A DNA stretch of 64,000 nucleotides from Nitzschia sp. DOCU1. Lineage: Eukaryota; Bacillariophyta; Bacillariophyceae; Bacillariales; Bacillariaceae. This document shows, one piece after another, positions 51,645-63,640 of the stretch; position 1 is the stretch's first letter; each line of letters opens with the position of its first letter. The stretch is from positions 930,001-994,000 of the forward strand of contig OX595988.1 of assembly GCA_951394045.1 (NCBI GenBank), in the 5' to 3' direction. A model generated the notes under the pieces. It did no database searches, was not told the DNA's origin, and was given only the letters and a program-made list of their open reading frames with translations. Made by a program: the position numbers and the translations under genes.

Positions 51645-53494
51645 CGACTTGTGGACGGGGAGGTGGGGCTCTTGCTGCTGCTGGCGATTTTATGAGCGAG
51701 CAAAGAGGAGATGTGGATGGATACCCAAAGTGGATGGCGTCGCAAGCGTCGGTTGCAAGTTATTCCACGAGAGATAAACAACTCAAGTCCGTTTCAATCG
51801 AAACTCGCTCCAATTTTTGTCCAGGCCGACTCCGTAGGTTTTCTAGCGGAGCACACGCAAACAATCGGAGACAAAAATGACACAGTCCGAAAAAATGCGT
51901 CTTCGTCTCCGAACAATACAGTCACTATTGTCAACTGAAACAGCAGCACAGCAACCAAGAGGGACCAGCGTCAATGTTGATCAACAACAACAAAAGCCAA
52001 CAAAAGGCAACGTGTTGATGAAACAATGATAGCTTTGGTGGACAGCGCACTCGGGTGCCAGGAAACACTGTGGGGAATCGATAATAACCGCCTCGGCACT
52101 CGCGTTTAGGGCCGCTAACTGCACTTCCAATTGGGATGGAGCTCCAAAAATGGCGACGTACGAAATCTACGGAATCGCTGAGTGTATATTCAATATACAC
52201 ACCTGAAATAGAAGGAATATCGCTGAGTGAGGCGGGCGCGCCAATTCGACAAAAATATTACGCGTGACTACAGATCCTGCGAGGCATCCACACGAGCCGG
52301 ACAAAGCCCAAGACGGCAACTGGCGATCTCCACGAAATGAGCGATTGACGTACGGCACGACAGACGAACGCTGTCTGCCGCGTTGGATGTTACGGAAACG
52401 TCGCACCACCATGGACCATGGCGACAATGACAATGAACCGCCACAAACAAACGCAAATAACACGATCATTCCGATATCCCACTAGAGAATAACTCATAGA
52501 ATAACATGATGATAGAGCCCGTAAAAGATTGCCTCTTCCGCCGTTTCGTATCCATTGATTTCGAAAGAATTGTACCGTATTCTCACCGCTTTCGATAGAA
52601 CGCGAACGGACCGAAAAACGAACAACAATGCTTACCAAGTATCCGACAGACTTCCAAAAAGCAAAAAGGTGTACTAGAGCAAGGATTGGCTTACTCCAGA
52701 GACCAGAGATGATGGTTATTCTCAGGAATAACCCACTCACAAGCAAAGCAACACGACGAGGATGTTGTTTCGGGTATATGCGTCCAACAGACACAGCCTT
52801 TCGACGTTTGGTTGCTTCGCTGTCCCGCCTAACTAACCATAATGCCGAGCCGGACGTGGTCGAATGCCACCCACTCCAAGAGTTTGTATCGATAGATCCT
52901 CCAATCCTATTGGCAGTCGCGTTGGTTCTTGTAAAAAAACTAGGGAGCATACCCGATATCTACAGACCTTAAGATTGTTTCTTAGATGTCGTCGATTCCC
53001 TCCAAAGAACCGGGCATGCCGCAGTGTCCCTAGTTGGGATTGGTACCCGATTCGAAATACCGGGAAAGGTCATAAGCTTTCGTCATTTCGAAAACGCATG
53101 CCGATCCGAACATTTAGGAAATGCCATATCATGGAGGTATCCGAACGTTAAAAATACGTGGACAATGTCCATATGTCGGATCCTCAACGCGTGCTTCCAC
53201 ATGCAACCATCCGCCTTCTCCGTGATCCTCCCAAGGTGTCAATGCTCGTGGAAAATGTAAAGATTCCTACGTAGGTGTGATGTCTACAAATTTAGTTGCC
53301 CTGCCATTTGGCCGTCACACACCCCTGTTTTCTTTTGGCGCGAACTCGCACCACTGCCGGCGGCAGCAGTAACAAGCCCGGCGTTTTGCCCGCATTGCTC
53401 TGCTTGGTGTTTGTGTTTGCCCATCACGCCGCCCTCACTTCCTTGGCTTTATTGCTACACCAGGAATCATAACTCTATAACATCTATTCAGAGC
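51645..53494. other. long intergenic region between divergent genes
   Basis: 1850 bp between the kinase start (minus) and the CDC45 start (plus). Open frames at 52390-52950 (minus) and 52628-52972 (plus, with an ATG) overlap each other and match no family that I know; I do not call them. A perfect palindrome sits at 52181-52199. Confidence 0.4.
52181..52199. repeat. perfect 19-bp palindrome
   Basis: GTGTATATT-C-AATATACAC. It is flanked by direct repeats of ATCGCTGAGTG (left copy overlapping the palindrome start, right copy near 52222). Confidence 0.7.
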
Positions 53495-55835
53495 ATGTTG
53501 TTATTTCCAGAGCATTGGCACTTTGGCTATGAGCAAATCAAGACCGATTGTCAGGTGAACGAAGAAGGACAGTCGGTCTTGCTCTTGTGCAATGCCGATG
53601 TCGACGCCATTGCGTCGGCCCGCATTGTGTCGTACATGTTGCGTTCGGACGGCATTCATTATCAACTGTTGCCTTGCACCAATTATGCCGCACTCAAGAA
53701 GCATTTGCGGTCCGTTCAGCTAGATACCGTCCGAGCGATTGTCTTAATCAACTTTGGGGCATCTCGCAATTTAAGCAAACTCTTGGAAGAAGCCGAGGGA
53801 TTGCAGGAAGGTACCAAGGTTTATGTTTTGGACTGTCGTCGTCCGGTACATTTAGCGAATGTTCACGCGGGGGACAATGTTGTTGTATTCATGGACGGAA
53901 CTCAAAACATTGATCAACTGCCCAGTGATGGTGATAATCTGAGTGGAGATGAATCGTCCAGTGACGAGGACGATGATAGCGAGGATAGCAGTGACGATGA
54001 TGATTCCAGCGATGACGCCCGTGATAGTGGGGATGAATCCGAGGAAGAAGCTGCGTTTGATGACGTCGTTGATGCGACGGAACGCAAGCCTGCCGATGAG
54101 GACGAGCCGTCCGTGGACTATGACGGGGATGAGGACGATCGTGCCGCAGGAGACGCTGGTGACGATGATGACGACGATGATTTGGATAACGTCGATTCTC
54201 CGAACAAAAGGCAACGAACGGGAGACTTTCCCACCGGTGATGGAGAAGATGACGAGGATGGAGCCACGGATGTCGAGCACACGGATCCTGATTCTCCTAC
54301 GGATGCACAAAAGGGTGGGAGCTCGTCTCCCCGCGAGATGCATCGTCAGCGTCGGGCACGCCTTCGATCTTACTACAACTCGGGTAGCTTTTATGGTTCT
54401 CCTGCTGCTTTTATTGCCTATCAAATTGCGCAGCAGCTTCGTTTTGGAGAGCAGGGGGACTTGCTATGGTTAGCCTGCGTCGGAGTTACGGATGCCTACC
54501 TACATGCTCGCGTCGACTTTTATGGATACACCCAAATGGCCATTGGACTCAAGGACTCATGCGCCAAGCTGTTTCCCATGGATGCCTATGAAAAGGCGAT
54601 TAATACGGTCTATGCGGAAGATTTGACCGGAGCAGCGGCTGGTGACAAGACAAAGATTACATTCAGTGCAAATGGGCGTATCGTTGCAGAGAAAGACTAT
54701 CTTTTCTTCCTGCTGCGCCACTCGTCCCTCTTTGACAGTATGGTACATTCGGATTACATGTCCACGAAATTACAAGTTTGGACCAAAAAGGGAATGCATC
54801 GTCTTCAGGAATTGCTGGCGAAAATGGGTTATCCCTTGGAGGAGTGTAAGCAGCCATTTGCTTTTATGAAGCCGAGTCTTCGACGCCGTCTTCACGAAAA
54901 GATCATGGCCCAGGCAGAGGTACGGATGACATGGAGTATGGGGGGATATCTATCCCGCATCATTACGTTGTGCTCACCTGTTCACTGTGCTTTAGGATTA
55001 TGATCTCGGAAACTTTGAGTTCACCAGCTTTTTCCGCGTGACAGGGTACCAGTCATTGCTTTCCGCCAGTGATACATCTTATGCCGTCACGGCTCTTCTG
55101 GAATGCGATACTCCGGCCACGACTGCTGCCGGTGGGCATTTGGACGAAGACAAGGCCATGGTAGAAGCCTTCAATATTGCCTACGATGCTCTTAACCCCA
55201 ACCTTGCGCCCAGCATTGGCCTGAACGGCCTTGCGAATGAGGGTCACGATGCCGCGACCCTGGTGAATGGAGGAAGCCTATCTGGAAACACAGGCATTGG
55301 AGCTGGCATCCGTTTAGCCATGTCCATGCAGCGCAGTGTTATCTCTACGGCTGTGAGTTTGGTGGATCGAAATGCAATAAATCGTTTGCGCCACTTTCGC
55401 TATGCGTACTTAACCTGCACAAGTGCCGGTGAGAATCAGACGACGCGTTCCGACATGATTCGTTCTGCTGGTAGTCAGCGCAAGGAAGATGCACCAACTC
55501 ATCTATTCTCCAAGCCATTAGCATTGACTCGTTTGGCGCAGTACTTGATGAATATGCATCGGGAAAATGGCAAGTGGACGGGAAACAAGGCTCGGCCGCT
55601 GGTGCTCATGGCGGAAAAACCTCAAACTGGGACCTACTTGGTGGTGGGATACGAGTATCCGGAAAGGGCTGGAAGTCTCGCTCCAAACAAGTTCGGAATC
55701 AACTTTGACTTGACTGCCAGGTCCATGAATGCTAATATTCGATTCGATAGCTTTGACAGCAACGTGGTCGAAGTGGATGCCAGCGACGTTCAGCGATTCA
55801 TTGAGCAGCTTCACTATCTGATGGATTCGATTTAA
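53495..55835 (+). CDS. CDC45: CDC45, replicative helicase (CMG) component (two exons)
   Basis: Exon 1 is 53495-54919 and exon 2 is 54996-55835; the 76-nt intron falls between codons; 754 residues. I chose the ATG at 53495 because LLFPEHWHFGYEQIK is the usual CDC45 start. The DHH-like fold follows with CNADVDAIASARI and VLINFGA. There is a very long acidic Ser/Asp region (about residues 148-300, including DDDDDDDLDN) where animal CDC45 also has an acidic loop. Then SGSFYGSPAAFIAYQIAQQL, DLLWLACVGVTD, DYLFFLLRHSSLFDSM and FEFTSFFRVTGYQSLLSASD. It binds MCM2-7 and GINS to form the replication-fork helicase in the nucleus. Confidence 0.96.
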
Positions 55836-57278
55836 GATTTGCGGAGAGTAGTTTGCTATCACCCGATATTATTGTACCGGTTGTATGAGGACGCACATTT
55901 TTATTATGCCTGAGTGTAACCCATTGTCGGGATGAAATCGCAAGTTTTTGCTGCACTTATTTTATGTACCAAAAGTAGCTGCTATCTTCCTAATCCCCCT
56001 CCGCCACAGGCGCCGGCCTCTTAGAATGGTGACTACCTGGCCCTGGAGTACCAGGTTTGATATAGTCTCGCACGCTCCTCCGATAGCTCTGAGCAAGCTA
56101 GCAAGTAAACCATCAATGTTGTATGTATCTGGTATCGTAGATGATCACCACTTCTTCTCTATCTTTATTACGAAGAACGTCGGTTACAATTTATGTACGG
56201 TACGAAGTATGCATAGGCCGTCCGTTATCATCACATTACGTAGTATCATAGGTATGATACGGCAGTGAAGGCGTGAACCGAAAGTCAGATGAATTTTGGG
56301 AGCTTGCCACCGACCCGCCCCCCAAAAGGCGACGTGTGAGTTCACTATGATACATACTGTTTTTTCTCCCTTTTTCTTCTTCTGCTTCCGTTGCTTCTGG
56401 TTGTGATCCGATGAGAAGGTTTGGAATGACGTGACATCTTGACCCAGGAATTCGTTGGATCTAAGCGAACTGGGCCATGGTTGTCTGTAAAGAAATAGGA
56501 CCCAAGACGCGCTTTAAGACATCCTCAGAACGTCATCCATACATACTTTGGGTTGTTATAAGTAAATACCTTCGTTGAACCAAGTACAGAGTGCTTTTGT
56601 ATAAGACAAATGAGCTTGGAGGCAACGTACAATTTCTTCGCTGGGCCTGATCTCTATTTAACAGCTGCGTATAGTTCCGGTGAAAGCGGTTTGATAATTC
56701 CGAACTATGACGAACGCCACATGAGGTAGAAAACTATACAATAAACGGAATTCTGACTGAGTGACTTACTGGAATTTGCAGAATTTCCTTCAGGAATTCG
56801 GTAGGGGGTGAGGCTATATATTCTATCGTGTCCTTCTCGCATTTCTATTACGAATCATAAGCCCTGTGAACAAAAATTCCCAATGGTTTTCGGAAGATTC
56901 GGTCTTCTCAGTGCACTTTTACTCTTCACTACCACCACACTTTCACGGCGAAATCTATGTTCTCGTGCGAAGTTCCGTTGTTGTGGGTGGTGATGAGTTT
57001 GCCGTAGGATAGGCCAAAACCAAACTCCGGCGGCACTACGCGTTCGCGCTGTAACGAGAAAACAAACCTCATCGGCACTCCCACGATTATGCGCTAATTT
57101 TCTTCGATAGCGGCATTGCATTGTGTTTAGTTGCGCTGCGACTAATCACCAACACCATATTACCAACGTTACTCCAACAGAAGTAGCATTGTTGTCGACG
57201 CCAACACCCCATAGCCTCCCCGGTCCCTCACCATACATCAAAGGAGACCCCAATAGCTCTTGAAAGAGAACGAACTCT
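55836..57278. other. intergenic region, no gene seen
   Basis: 1443 bp. A pyrimidine-rich run lies near 56358-56400 and TACCAGGT near 56048. Short frames are not convincing. Confidence 0.4.
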
Positions 57279-57989
57279 ATGATTCGAGATCAAAGTCTAG
57301 AGGGTGTCGTTGATGCACCAACTGAAATCCTGGTATCAATGACTTCGAAAAACCAGGAAGCTATGGAGATCGAGCAGTGCGATAGCAGCACTTCGGAGAT
57401 ATCAGATGTCAATGACGATGAAGAAACGTCGGCGATAGCGGCCACTCCCTGCTTGCACAAGGGTTCGAGAAAATCTGTCTCTTTCTCCACGCTGCAAATC
57501 CGAGAATATGGGATAATACCAGGGGATAATCCTTCCGTCGTTTTCGGTTGTCCACTATCCATCGGCTGGGAATATGAAGGAGAAACGACCTGTTCAGTTG
57601 AGGATTACGAAGCAGTCAAACCAGAACCTCGAACCATGATTGAGCTCAGAATTCCTTCCATGTTGAGGGAGGAAAAGTTAAAACGAGTTGGCTTTTCACG
57701 AAGAGATATACAAGAGGGTGCCAAGCTTGCGACTATCGTTAGGAACCAGCGGAAGAGAACTGAAGAAACCTTGAACCTTGCCCCGCTACAAGAGTTCATT
57801 GAACGTGCCAAACGAAGTACAATCAATCTCGTACATCTAGGGAAGAAGAGGAAGGAGCGAGACCTAATGAAATGTGCCTCGGGTGGTGCCGTGGCGGGCA
57901 AGACTCTTCTGCGGCGAGACTATAGCATGAGAGGAAGTATCGAGACCGCGCCAATGGATGTCTCGCTGTTTTCACTTCATTCAAGTTAG
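57279..57989 (+). CDS. conserved diatom-type hypothetical protein
   Basis: 236 residues, single exon. The N-terminus is acidic. The core is SVSFSTLQIREYGIIPGDNP followed by SIGWEY, a segment I associate with a multi-copy family in diatom genomes. The C-terminal half is basic and helical (RNQRKRTEETLNLAPLQEF), with KKRKERD as a possible nuclear signal. No catalytic motif seen. Function unknown. Confidence 0.65.
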   Translation: MIRDQSLEGVVDAPTEILVSMTSKNQEAMEIEQCDSSTSEISDVNDDEETSAIAATPCLHKGSRKSVSFSTLQIREYGIIPGDNPSVVFGCPLSIGWEYEGETTCSVEDYEAVKPEPRTMIELRIPSMLREEKLKRVGFSRRDIQEGAKLATIVRNQRKRTEETLNLAPLQEFIERAKRSTINLVHLGKKRKERDLMKCASGGAVAGKTLLRRDYSMRGSIETAPMDVSLFSLHSS

Positions 57990-59525
57990 CTCATAATTTG
58001 AATATTATTGTACTTTACCGCTAAGCCTCTGAAATCCAAGTCCTTACGTAGCTGAAAACGCAGGTTCACTGCTGTTGGTACCTCCATTTTTAGGAGATAA
58101 TATAGTGCTGTAGCCATTCGTGAATTTTGAGATTACCCATCATTGCAACCTACAGTAAAGAAGTGGGTGCAGGATCACAATTCAACATAGCTACTTCTAG
58201 TAGCCATGTAGTCGTTCTAAAGCGAGATGATAACTTGGTTCTACACCAGCGTCGAACAACTATATAGCCCTTACCTTGCGTCTTGCTACAACTACCGGTA
58301 GTGTCTAATAGGGTCGGGGGGAACGTCCAACTCTACCAGCTAAGCAATTCAGAATAGTACTTGATATCATCGTAAAGAAGCAGAGCGAAGAGTCGTAGAG
58401 GTACGCACTATCCAGTTGGTAACTACCGTACCTTGACGATCATTTGCCGGAAGAATACCTACCGGTAGTAAAGAAGCAGAGCGAAGAGTGGTAAAGGTAA
58501 GCACTATTCAGGGAAAATACCAGGTACCTGCCACAGCAGCGAAGAATTCGCTCTATCCCGTTCAACAACTAAAGAATAACAAACTATGGTCCGATCGAAC
58601 AGACAGTGCTATGGAAGCGAGGGGATCGTCATTGGCGGTAGCAGTCATTTTAGTCGAATAATTCGACTGAATGAAGAAACGGGAGAACCACCTCATCATT
58701 TCTTTTTATCGACGACAACAACAACAATTGAGCATTTTATTGACGAACTGGTCTTTCAAGGTCGATGTCAGCTCAGCCTTACGTTGCCAACGTGGTGCTG
58801 GAGGTCACCTATGGGTTGTTTGTAGAGACATAGGCATTTTGGACTACGAAAGTCATTGAGAGAACGTACTTGGAGAAGCGACACCGCAGATTCTTCAGGT
58901 CTGCTGGAAGCGTCCAACATTATAGGACATTTGGCATGATGGGCTTGACCCAACTGTGCCTTGGTCGAACAGAATCGCTGGTTGAGTCTAGTGGGGAATT
59001 GAGACACTCTCGAGAAGGAAGGACCTCTAGTCGTCATTGCTCTCAGCAATCGCTCGTACAACTATTTTTCTTTTGCATCCACCCGACGATATATCCTTTG
59101 CAATTTTGATGACCAAAGCAGAATTGCTCCAGTTTCGAAGAAGTTCGATTCGATTTGCCAGAGCCAAAGATCTTTGTCACTACTGTCTCCATGCCACTTT
59201 GGCAAACTCCAAGTTCAACCAGCCTTCTGCCATACAAAACGATCTAATCATGGATCGAGTAGGCTCCATTCGAGAGTCCTGGCGGGTTTCTTGATTAAGG
59301 ATAATACACTTGGCTCGCTGCATTTGTCACATCATTGGGCTTTGCCTGGGTCGCCCATGTTTCCTATCATCTACCACTGTCATGCTACCTCTTTTGAACG
59401 ATTCAAGAATGCAGCAGGTCTGGTGTCGCAAGGCTACGGAAAGTAGTTGATTACATTTAGAATTAACAAGATACTAGTCGGCGAATGCAAGAAGGATACA
59501 CGGTACTATTCTAGCGAGCACAGTA
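57990..59525. other. intergenic region with a direct repeat
   Basis: It contains two copies of a segment of about 40 bp at 58374 and 58472 (see findings) and two TACCGGTA palindromes. Short frames on both strands have no family resemblance. Confidence 0.4.
58374..58514. repeat. direct repeat of about 40 bp, 98-bp period
   Basis: TAAAGAAGCAGAGCGAAGAG begins both copies, which continue to GCACTATCCAG or GCACTATTCAG with a few substitutions. Confidence 0.75.
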
Positions 59526-60108
59526 TTAGGTCAACCGCATTATCATCTCGTTACTACTACGATTTCTAACTTGTGGTAGCTGTAGTAAGGAAGTAGAAAA
59601 TTTATACATGGACGAAGATGCCCCTTTGCCATTATTGTCCGTTACTTTATGTTGCCACTTGAGCAAGGAAATAGCTACACTGCGAGCTCCAACAAGATAA
59701 TACAATGCCACAACAAAAACGGCTACCGATGTTAGCTTAGCCAAATCGAATCTGTCGACGAATTTGTGAGCTCGAGATTTTTGGAGGTCGGCGGTTGTCC
59801 AAATCTCGGACATTTGCAGCGTCATTGAAGTGAACCCAACCAGTGTAAATTTCAACAGAGAGACCTCGTATGTAAAAGTCTACTCACTGTGTCGTACCAA
59901 AGTTCTCGCCATTGGGAGACCTCTGTCCAATCAGATTGCGCGAACATGTCACGAGGGTGTCAGAAGTTATAAAGGGGCATATGAAACTCAAACTTCCAGC
60001 TGGTTGTTTGTCGTCGTTTTCGAAATGCACCAACCACGGTGGATCGGCCGATGTGGCTGAGTTTTCCACTTGTTCCGCGGAGCTCATTACATAATTCCTT
60101 TCGGCCAT
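59526..60108 (-). other. possible minus-strand gene with one intron, weak
   Basis: Two consecutive minus-strand frames, 60108-59884 (from an ATG) and 59855-59526, read like protein. The second has a hydrophobic helix (VAVFVVALYYLVGARSVA). Stops in both frames meet near 59880, so a splice would be needed; GTACGA near 59898 and an AG at about 59752 could serve, but I cannot confirm them. No family recognised. Confidence 0.25.
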
Positions 60109-60431
60109 TGTGAAAGCCCAAGTTTCGCTGCTATCGTCAGCCACATCCTTCTCTTCTTTGATAACTACGCTTGCAGCCGTGGGTGGCAGCAACAGAACTT
60201 CCCGAAAAAGAACTATATCGAGTTTGGGCGGTGGACGTCGTCGTTAACAGACTCACTTTCTTCTACCGTTGCTATCATCATTGTTCGATAGAGAAAGCAG
60301 CAGCGCGTCGGAGGAACGAGCACACTACCTAGTTTGCAGAGCTGCGGATTCGGTGTTAGTTGACGCCGCAAGGTTGCAGTTGTGTTCGATCGTATCCACA
60401 TATCTTCGCCGGTGACACCATAATACGAACC

Positions 60432-61683
60432 ATGTGGCCACGATCACTCTTCTCGTTGCTTTTTGGTGCGGTATTTCTCGCGCAGTGCCAGTGGAGTAGT
60501 GCTTGGACGTCCCCCTCCAAGCCTGCTGTATCCTCATCGAGATGGAACCGATTGGAACGCGGCGTTGTCTCGCCACTGGATGTCATGTCCCGGACCCATC
60601 ACTGGGACGTGTCATCCTGGTCGACCACCACCACACTCCGGTCGACTTCGGTAGACCTCGAGACAAGCAACGTGGCACTTATGGAGAGAGAAAAAGACAA
60701 GCAAACACCCGCAGAAACCCCCAGCGACGGTTTGCAACTGGAATTCAAAGATAAAGTCATCAATGGTGTATTTCTGTCCATGGCCTTTGGCTATGCTTTG
60801 TACACGATCTTTTCCATTGATCAGGGACTCACTAGAGGTTGGACCACTAGTGAAATCGCCATGAGAATCCCACTTGACAATTGGGTATGTACCATTTTTT
60901 TCCACTCGGGAGTTTCTTCGGCATTTTCCTCACAATTTCTCTCGTTCGCCGTTATTACTGGTCTAGGGTGCCTATGAATCCTATCTGGCAAACAAGCCGG
61001 TGGTCACAAAGACTCTGATTAATGTCATTATTTACTTGCTAGGTGACTGGCTTAGTCAGACGGCCTTTCAGGGAAAGAACGTTCTGGAGTTTGATATCAA
61101 GCGTACGCTCCGAAACGGCTTTATCGGATTGTGCTTTGGACCGCTGGTACACGAGTACTATCAGTTTAGTGACTCCATCCTGCCTCCGGAAGAAGGAATC
61201 GTTGTGAGATTGCAAAAGATCCTCATGGATCAAACTATTTACCTCACTGTCAAGTGCAGCATTTACATTAGTGCGGTGGGATTGCTCAGTGGTGATGACT
61301 GGCCGACAGTCAAGCAAACGGTCAAGGACAAGATTGTCGGTATTGTCTTTACGGCATGGAAGTTCTGGCCTTTGGTACACTGCATTACCTATGGCCTGAT
61401 TCCCGCCAGGCACCGCATTCTCTGGGTCAACTCGGTGGATTTGGTATGGAATGCCATTTTGGCAACCAAGGCGCAAAAGACATCTCCTACGGAAGATAAT
61501 ACTGCGATTGATGTCTTAGCCGTCGCGGCGGATACAGAGGAGCTGACCTTTGAAGCTGCGGCTCACGATTCACAGCGTAACGAAACTTTCTTTTTCAATC
61601 AGGAGAGTCTTGTGGTAGAGATTAACCCCTCGGCGGGCGACAGTCCTCACACCAACTCCACGTCGGCTGCTCTGCTTGTTTGA
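60432..61683 (+). CDS. Mpv17/PMP22 family membrane protein (two exons)
   Basis: Exon 1 is 60432-60884 and exon 2 is 60967-61683; the 82-nt intron falls between codons; 389 residues. Residues 1-24 are a signal peptide (LFSLLFGAVFLAQCQWSSAW), so it is probably plastid- or endomembrane-directed rather than peroxisomal. The Mpv17 core is at about 160-330: TLINVIIYLLGDWLSQ, DIKRTLRNGFIGLCFGPLVH, KILMDQTIY, and the final FWPLVHCITYGLIPARHRIL with WVNSVDLVWNAIL. The family forms small channels or supports membrane integrity. The C-terminal 70 residues are extra and acidic. An AATAAA follows the stop by 8 bp. Confidence 0.85.
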
Positions 61684-62083
61684 ATCTCCAAATAAATCTA
61701 CGGCGACGAGTGTCTGTACACTATGTAATATTACCATCACTCCAAAGCAAACAACAATGAATGAATCGATTCTTCACCGCACCACAGGGCTGTTCATTCA
61801 ACGGAAAGCAGTCCAGGTGGAACCTTCCAGTCGCATCCTCCAAAAAGTGCTTCTGCTACGTTTTCGCTCTGCCTGCTAAAATGGGCAGGAACATCCAACA
61901 CGACGACGGTTCCACACTGCCAAACGGCTAACAACTCTTGTAATTCATAATGCAATAATAGCTACCTCTATTCTCATTAATGTAGCAGTACTTGATTTGT
62001 TATATTGCCACTTCTAGTAGCTAGCTAGTTTGCGCGCTCTTTCGTCTTTCTTGCGATTGATACTTTCCTTTCGCTTTCTATCG
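61684..62083. other. convergent intergenic region
   Basis: 400 bp between two convergent stops, holding both 3' regions. The AATAAA at 61691-61696 is a candidate polyadenylation signal for the Mpv17 gene. No gene seen. Confidence 0.5.
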
Positions 62084-63640
62084 TTATTGCCGCAATATAG
62101 CCAAGGGCAGCGCAATGAGCGACGTTAAGGAACAGGCGGTCGTCCAACAAAACGTACGAATCCATGCCGCGGGTGTCGCATGGTCGATGGAAGCGACGTA
62201 TCCATTAAACATAGCCAACAACGCAAAGCCTCCAATATCAAAGACATCGGCAATGGTCGCTGACGATTGTTTTCCACCTCTCGACAATGCATACAAGGAA
62301 GGAGGAATATAAAAGGGAATGGAAAATGCCAGGCCCCACGTAAACATGCCCGCGGCGGCTACGGAGGCGGATAACTTACACATGCCCGAAACATGGGCCA
62401 GTTGCAAGAGCGAGCTTAGGGTAGCTAACCCCATCAAGGCCACCGACGCCAGTGCTTGCTTTTTCTTGGGCAATCGTGAATACCATGACGAGCCAAAGGT
62501 CACTGCAAGTAAACACCCCAAAGAGTAAATGGATGCGCCTTGAGCCGCAATGGCATTGGAAGCACCATAGACTTGGCTCATTAAGGTGGGTACAAACAGT
62601 AAAAACGAAGCAAAGACCATTAAGACCGATCGTGACACGAGATGAAGCCAGAATTCGGGTGTTGCGGCTTCTCGGCGGAGCGTTCGGAGGGAAGCTTGCA
62701 AGGATGGTTTGGCTGGTGCATTCGTACTGTCTGACGACGACAACAATGTCTTGCCACCAAAGTAAGCCAATAGCGAAAGTGGAAGAATTTGTAGAACAGC
62801 CGATACGGCAAAGATATTTCTCCAAGGCTGCTGTATCGTTTGTTGTTCCAATCGATGCAATATCGTAGCAAAGAGAGCAAAGGACAAGGCATTGCCCGTC
62901 CTCGCTCCGACTGCTAGCAGGCCAACTTGTTTGCCCCAAACCCGTTCGGGAAAGGATTGATGAATCGCATTGATACATCCCGCCCAACAAGAACTAAAAA
63001 TAAAATCCACCAATATCCAAGAAATGGCAAACAAGGAAAACTGCTGTGTGCACGAGATGGTCGCCAATAATGCCAGGAGCAAAGTCAAAGCCACTTGTAA
63101 TGCGCGAATCCCACCCAACATATCAATGACAGGTCCTAGTAGAAGTTTTCCCATGGCCACTGCCAGAGTAGATTGTCCCAATAACGTTGCCATGTAACTT
63201 TGGGGTTTCATCATCATCCCGCTAGTAGTAGTACCGGTAGGGAAGGTGAGTCCTTGACTCTTGGAAATCAAAAGAGAAAACACGGAAGGAAGGGCACACT
63301 TGGCACCCATGACAGTCATATAGCAAGTTGCCAATGCCACGGACATGCCTCGTCTTCGAAACAGTTCCTCCTTGGAGGGTTTCTCCTCCTCGTTGATAGA
63401 AGTGGAGCTGTCATTGGCACCCCCACCTCGTATCGGAAGCAGCGTGGAGGATCGCCTCGACGTATGTCTCGTCGTTCGCAAGGGAAATCCAAGTACTGAT
63501 AACGGTGATGAAGAAATGCAAGTGGAATAGGTGAATGGTGTACGCGTCAACAACAATCCAAGAGAAAAGGCTGTAGAAGAATCTGCCAATGGCGACATGA
63601 TGGCCAGCAGTAACAGCGATGCAACCGTGAAGGGTTTCAT
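62084..63640 (-). CDS. plastid-targeted major facilitator superfamily transporter
   Basis: 518 residues, single exon, ATG at 63640 (complement). Residues 1-25 are a signal peptide ending SSTAFSLG (ASAF-like), followed by a Ser/Arg-rich transit stretch with LPIRGGG, so it should reach a plastid membrane. About twelve hydrophobic segments follow, with a central charged loop around residue 305 (KPSLQASLRTLRRE). MFS-like motifs include GPVIDMLGGIRAL after TM2 and SRLPKKKQ between later helices. The substrate is not evident; the general layout resembles organophosphate or anion MFS carriers. Active transport across an envelope membrane is inference. Confidence 0.8.
   Translation of the reverse strand: MKPFTVASLLLLAIMSPLADSSTAFSLGLLLTRTPFTYSTCISSSPLSVLGFPLRTTRHTSRRSSTLLPIRGGGANDSSTSINEEEKPSKEELFRRRGMSVALATCYMTVMGAKCALPSVFSLLISKSQGLTFPTGTTTSGMMMKPQSYMATLLGQSTLAVAMGKLLLGPVIDMLGGIRALQVALTLLLALLATISCTQQFSLFAISWILVDFIFSSCWAGCINAIHQSFPERVWGKQVGLLAVGARTGNALSFALFATILHRLEQQTIQQPWRNIFAVSAVLQILPLSLLAYFGGKTLLSSSDSTNAPAKPSLQASLRTLRREAATPEFWLHLVSRSVLMVFASFLLFVPTLMSQVYGASNAIAAQGASIYSLGCLLAVTFGSSWYSRLPKKKQALASVALMGLATLSSLLQLAHVSGMCKLSASVAAAGMFTWGLAFSIPFYIPPSLYALSRGGKQSSATIADVFDIGGFALLAMFNGYVASIDHATPAAWIRTFCWTTACSLTSLIALPLAILRQ

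Noticed and set aside
52390..52972. Two overlapping opposite-strand frames between the kinase and CDC45 genes
   Set aside because: Mutual overlap, no domains, and no way to prefer one over the other.
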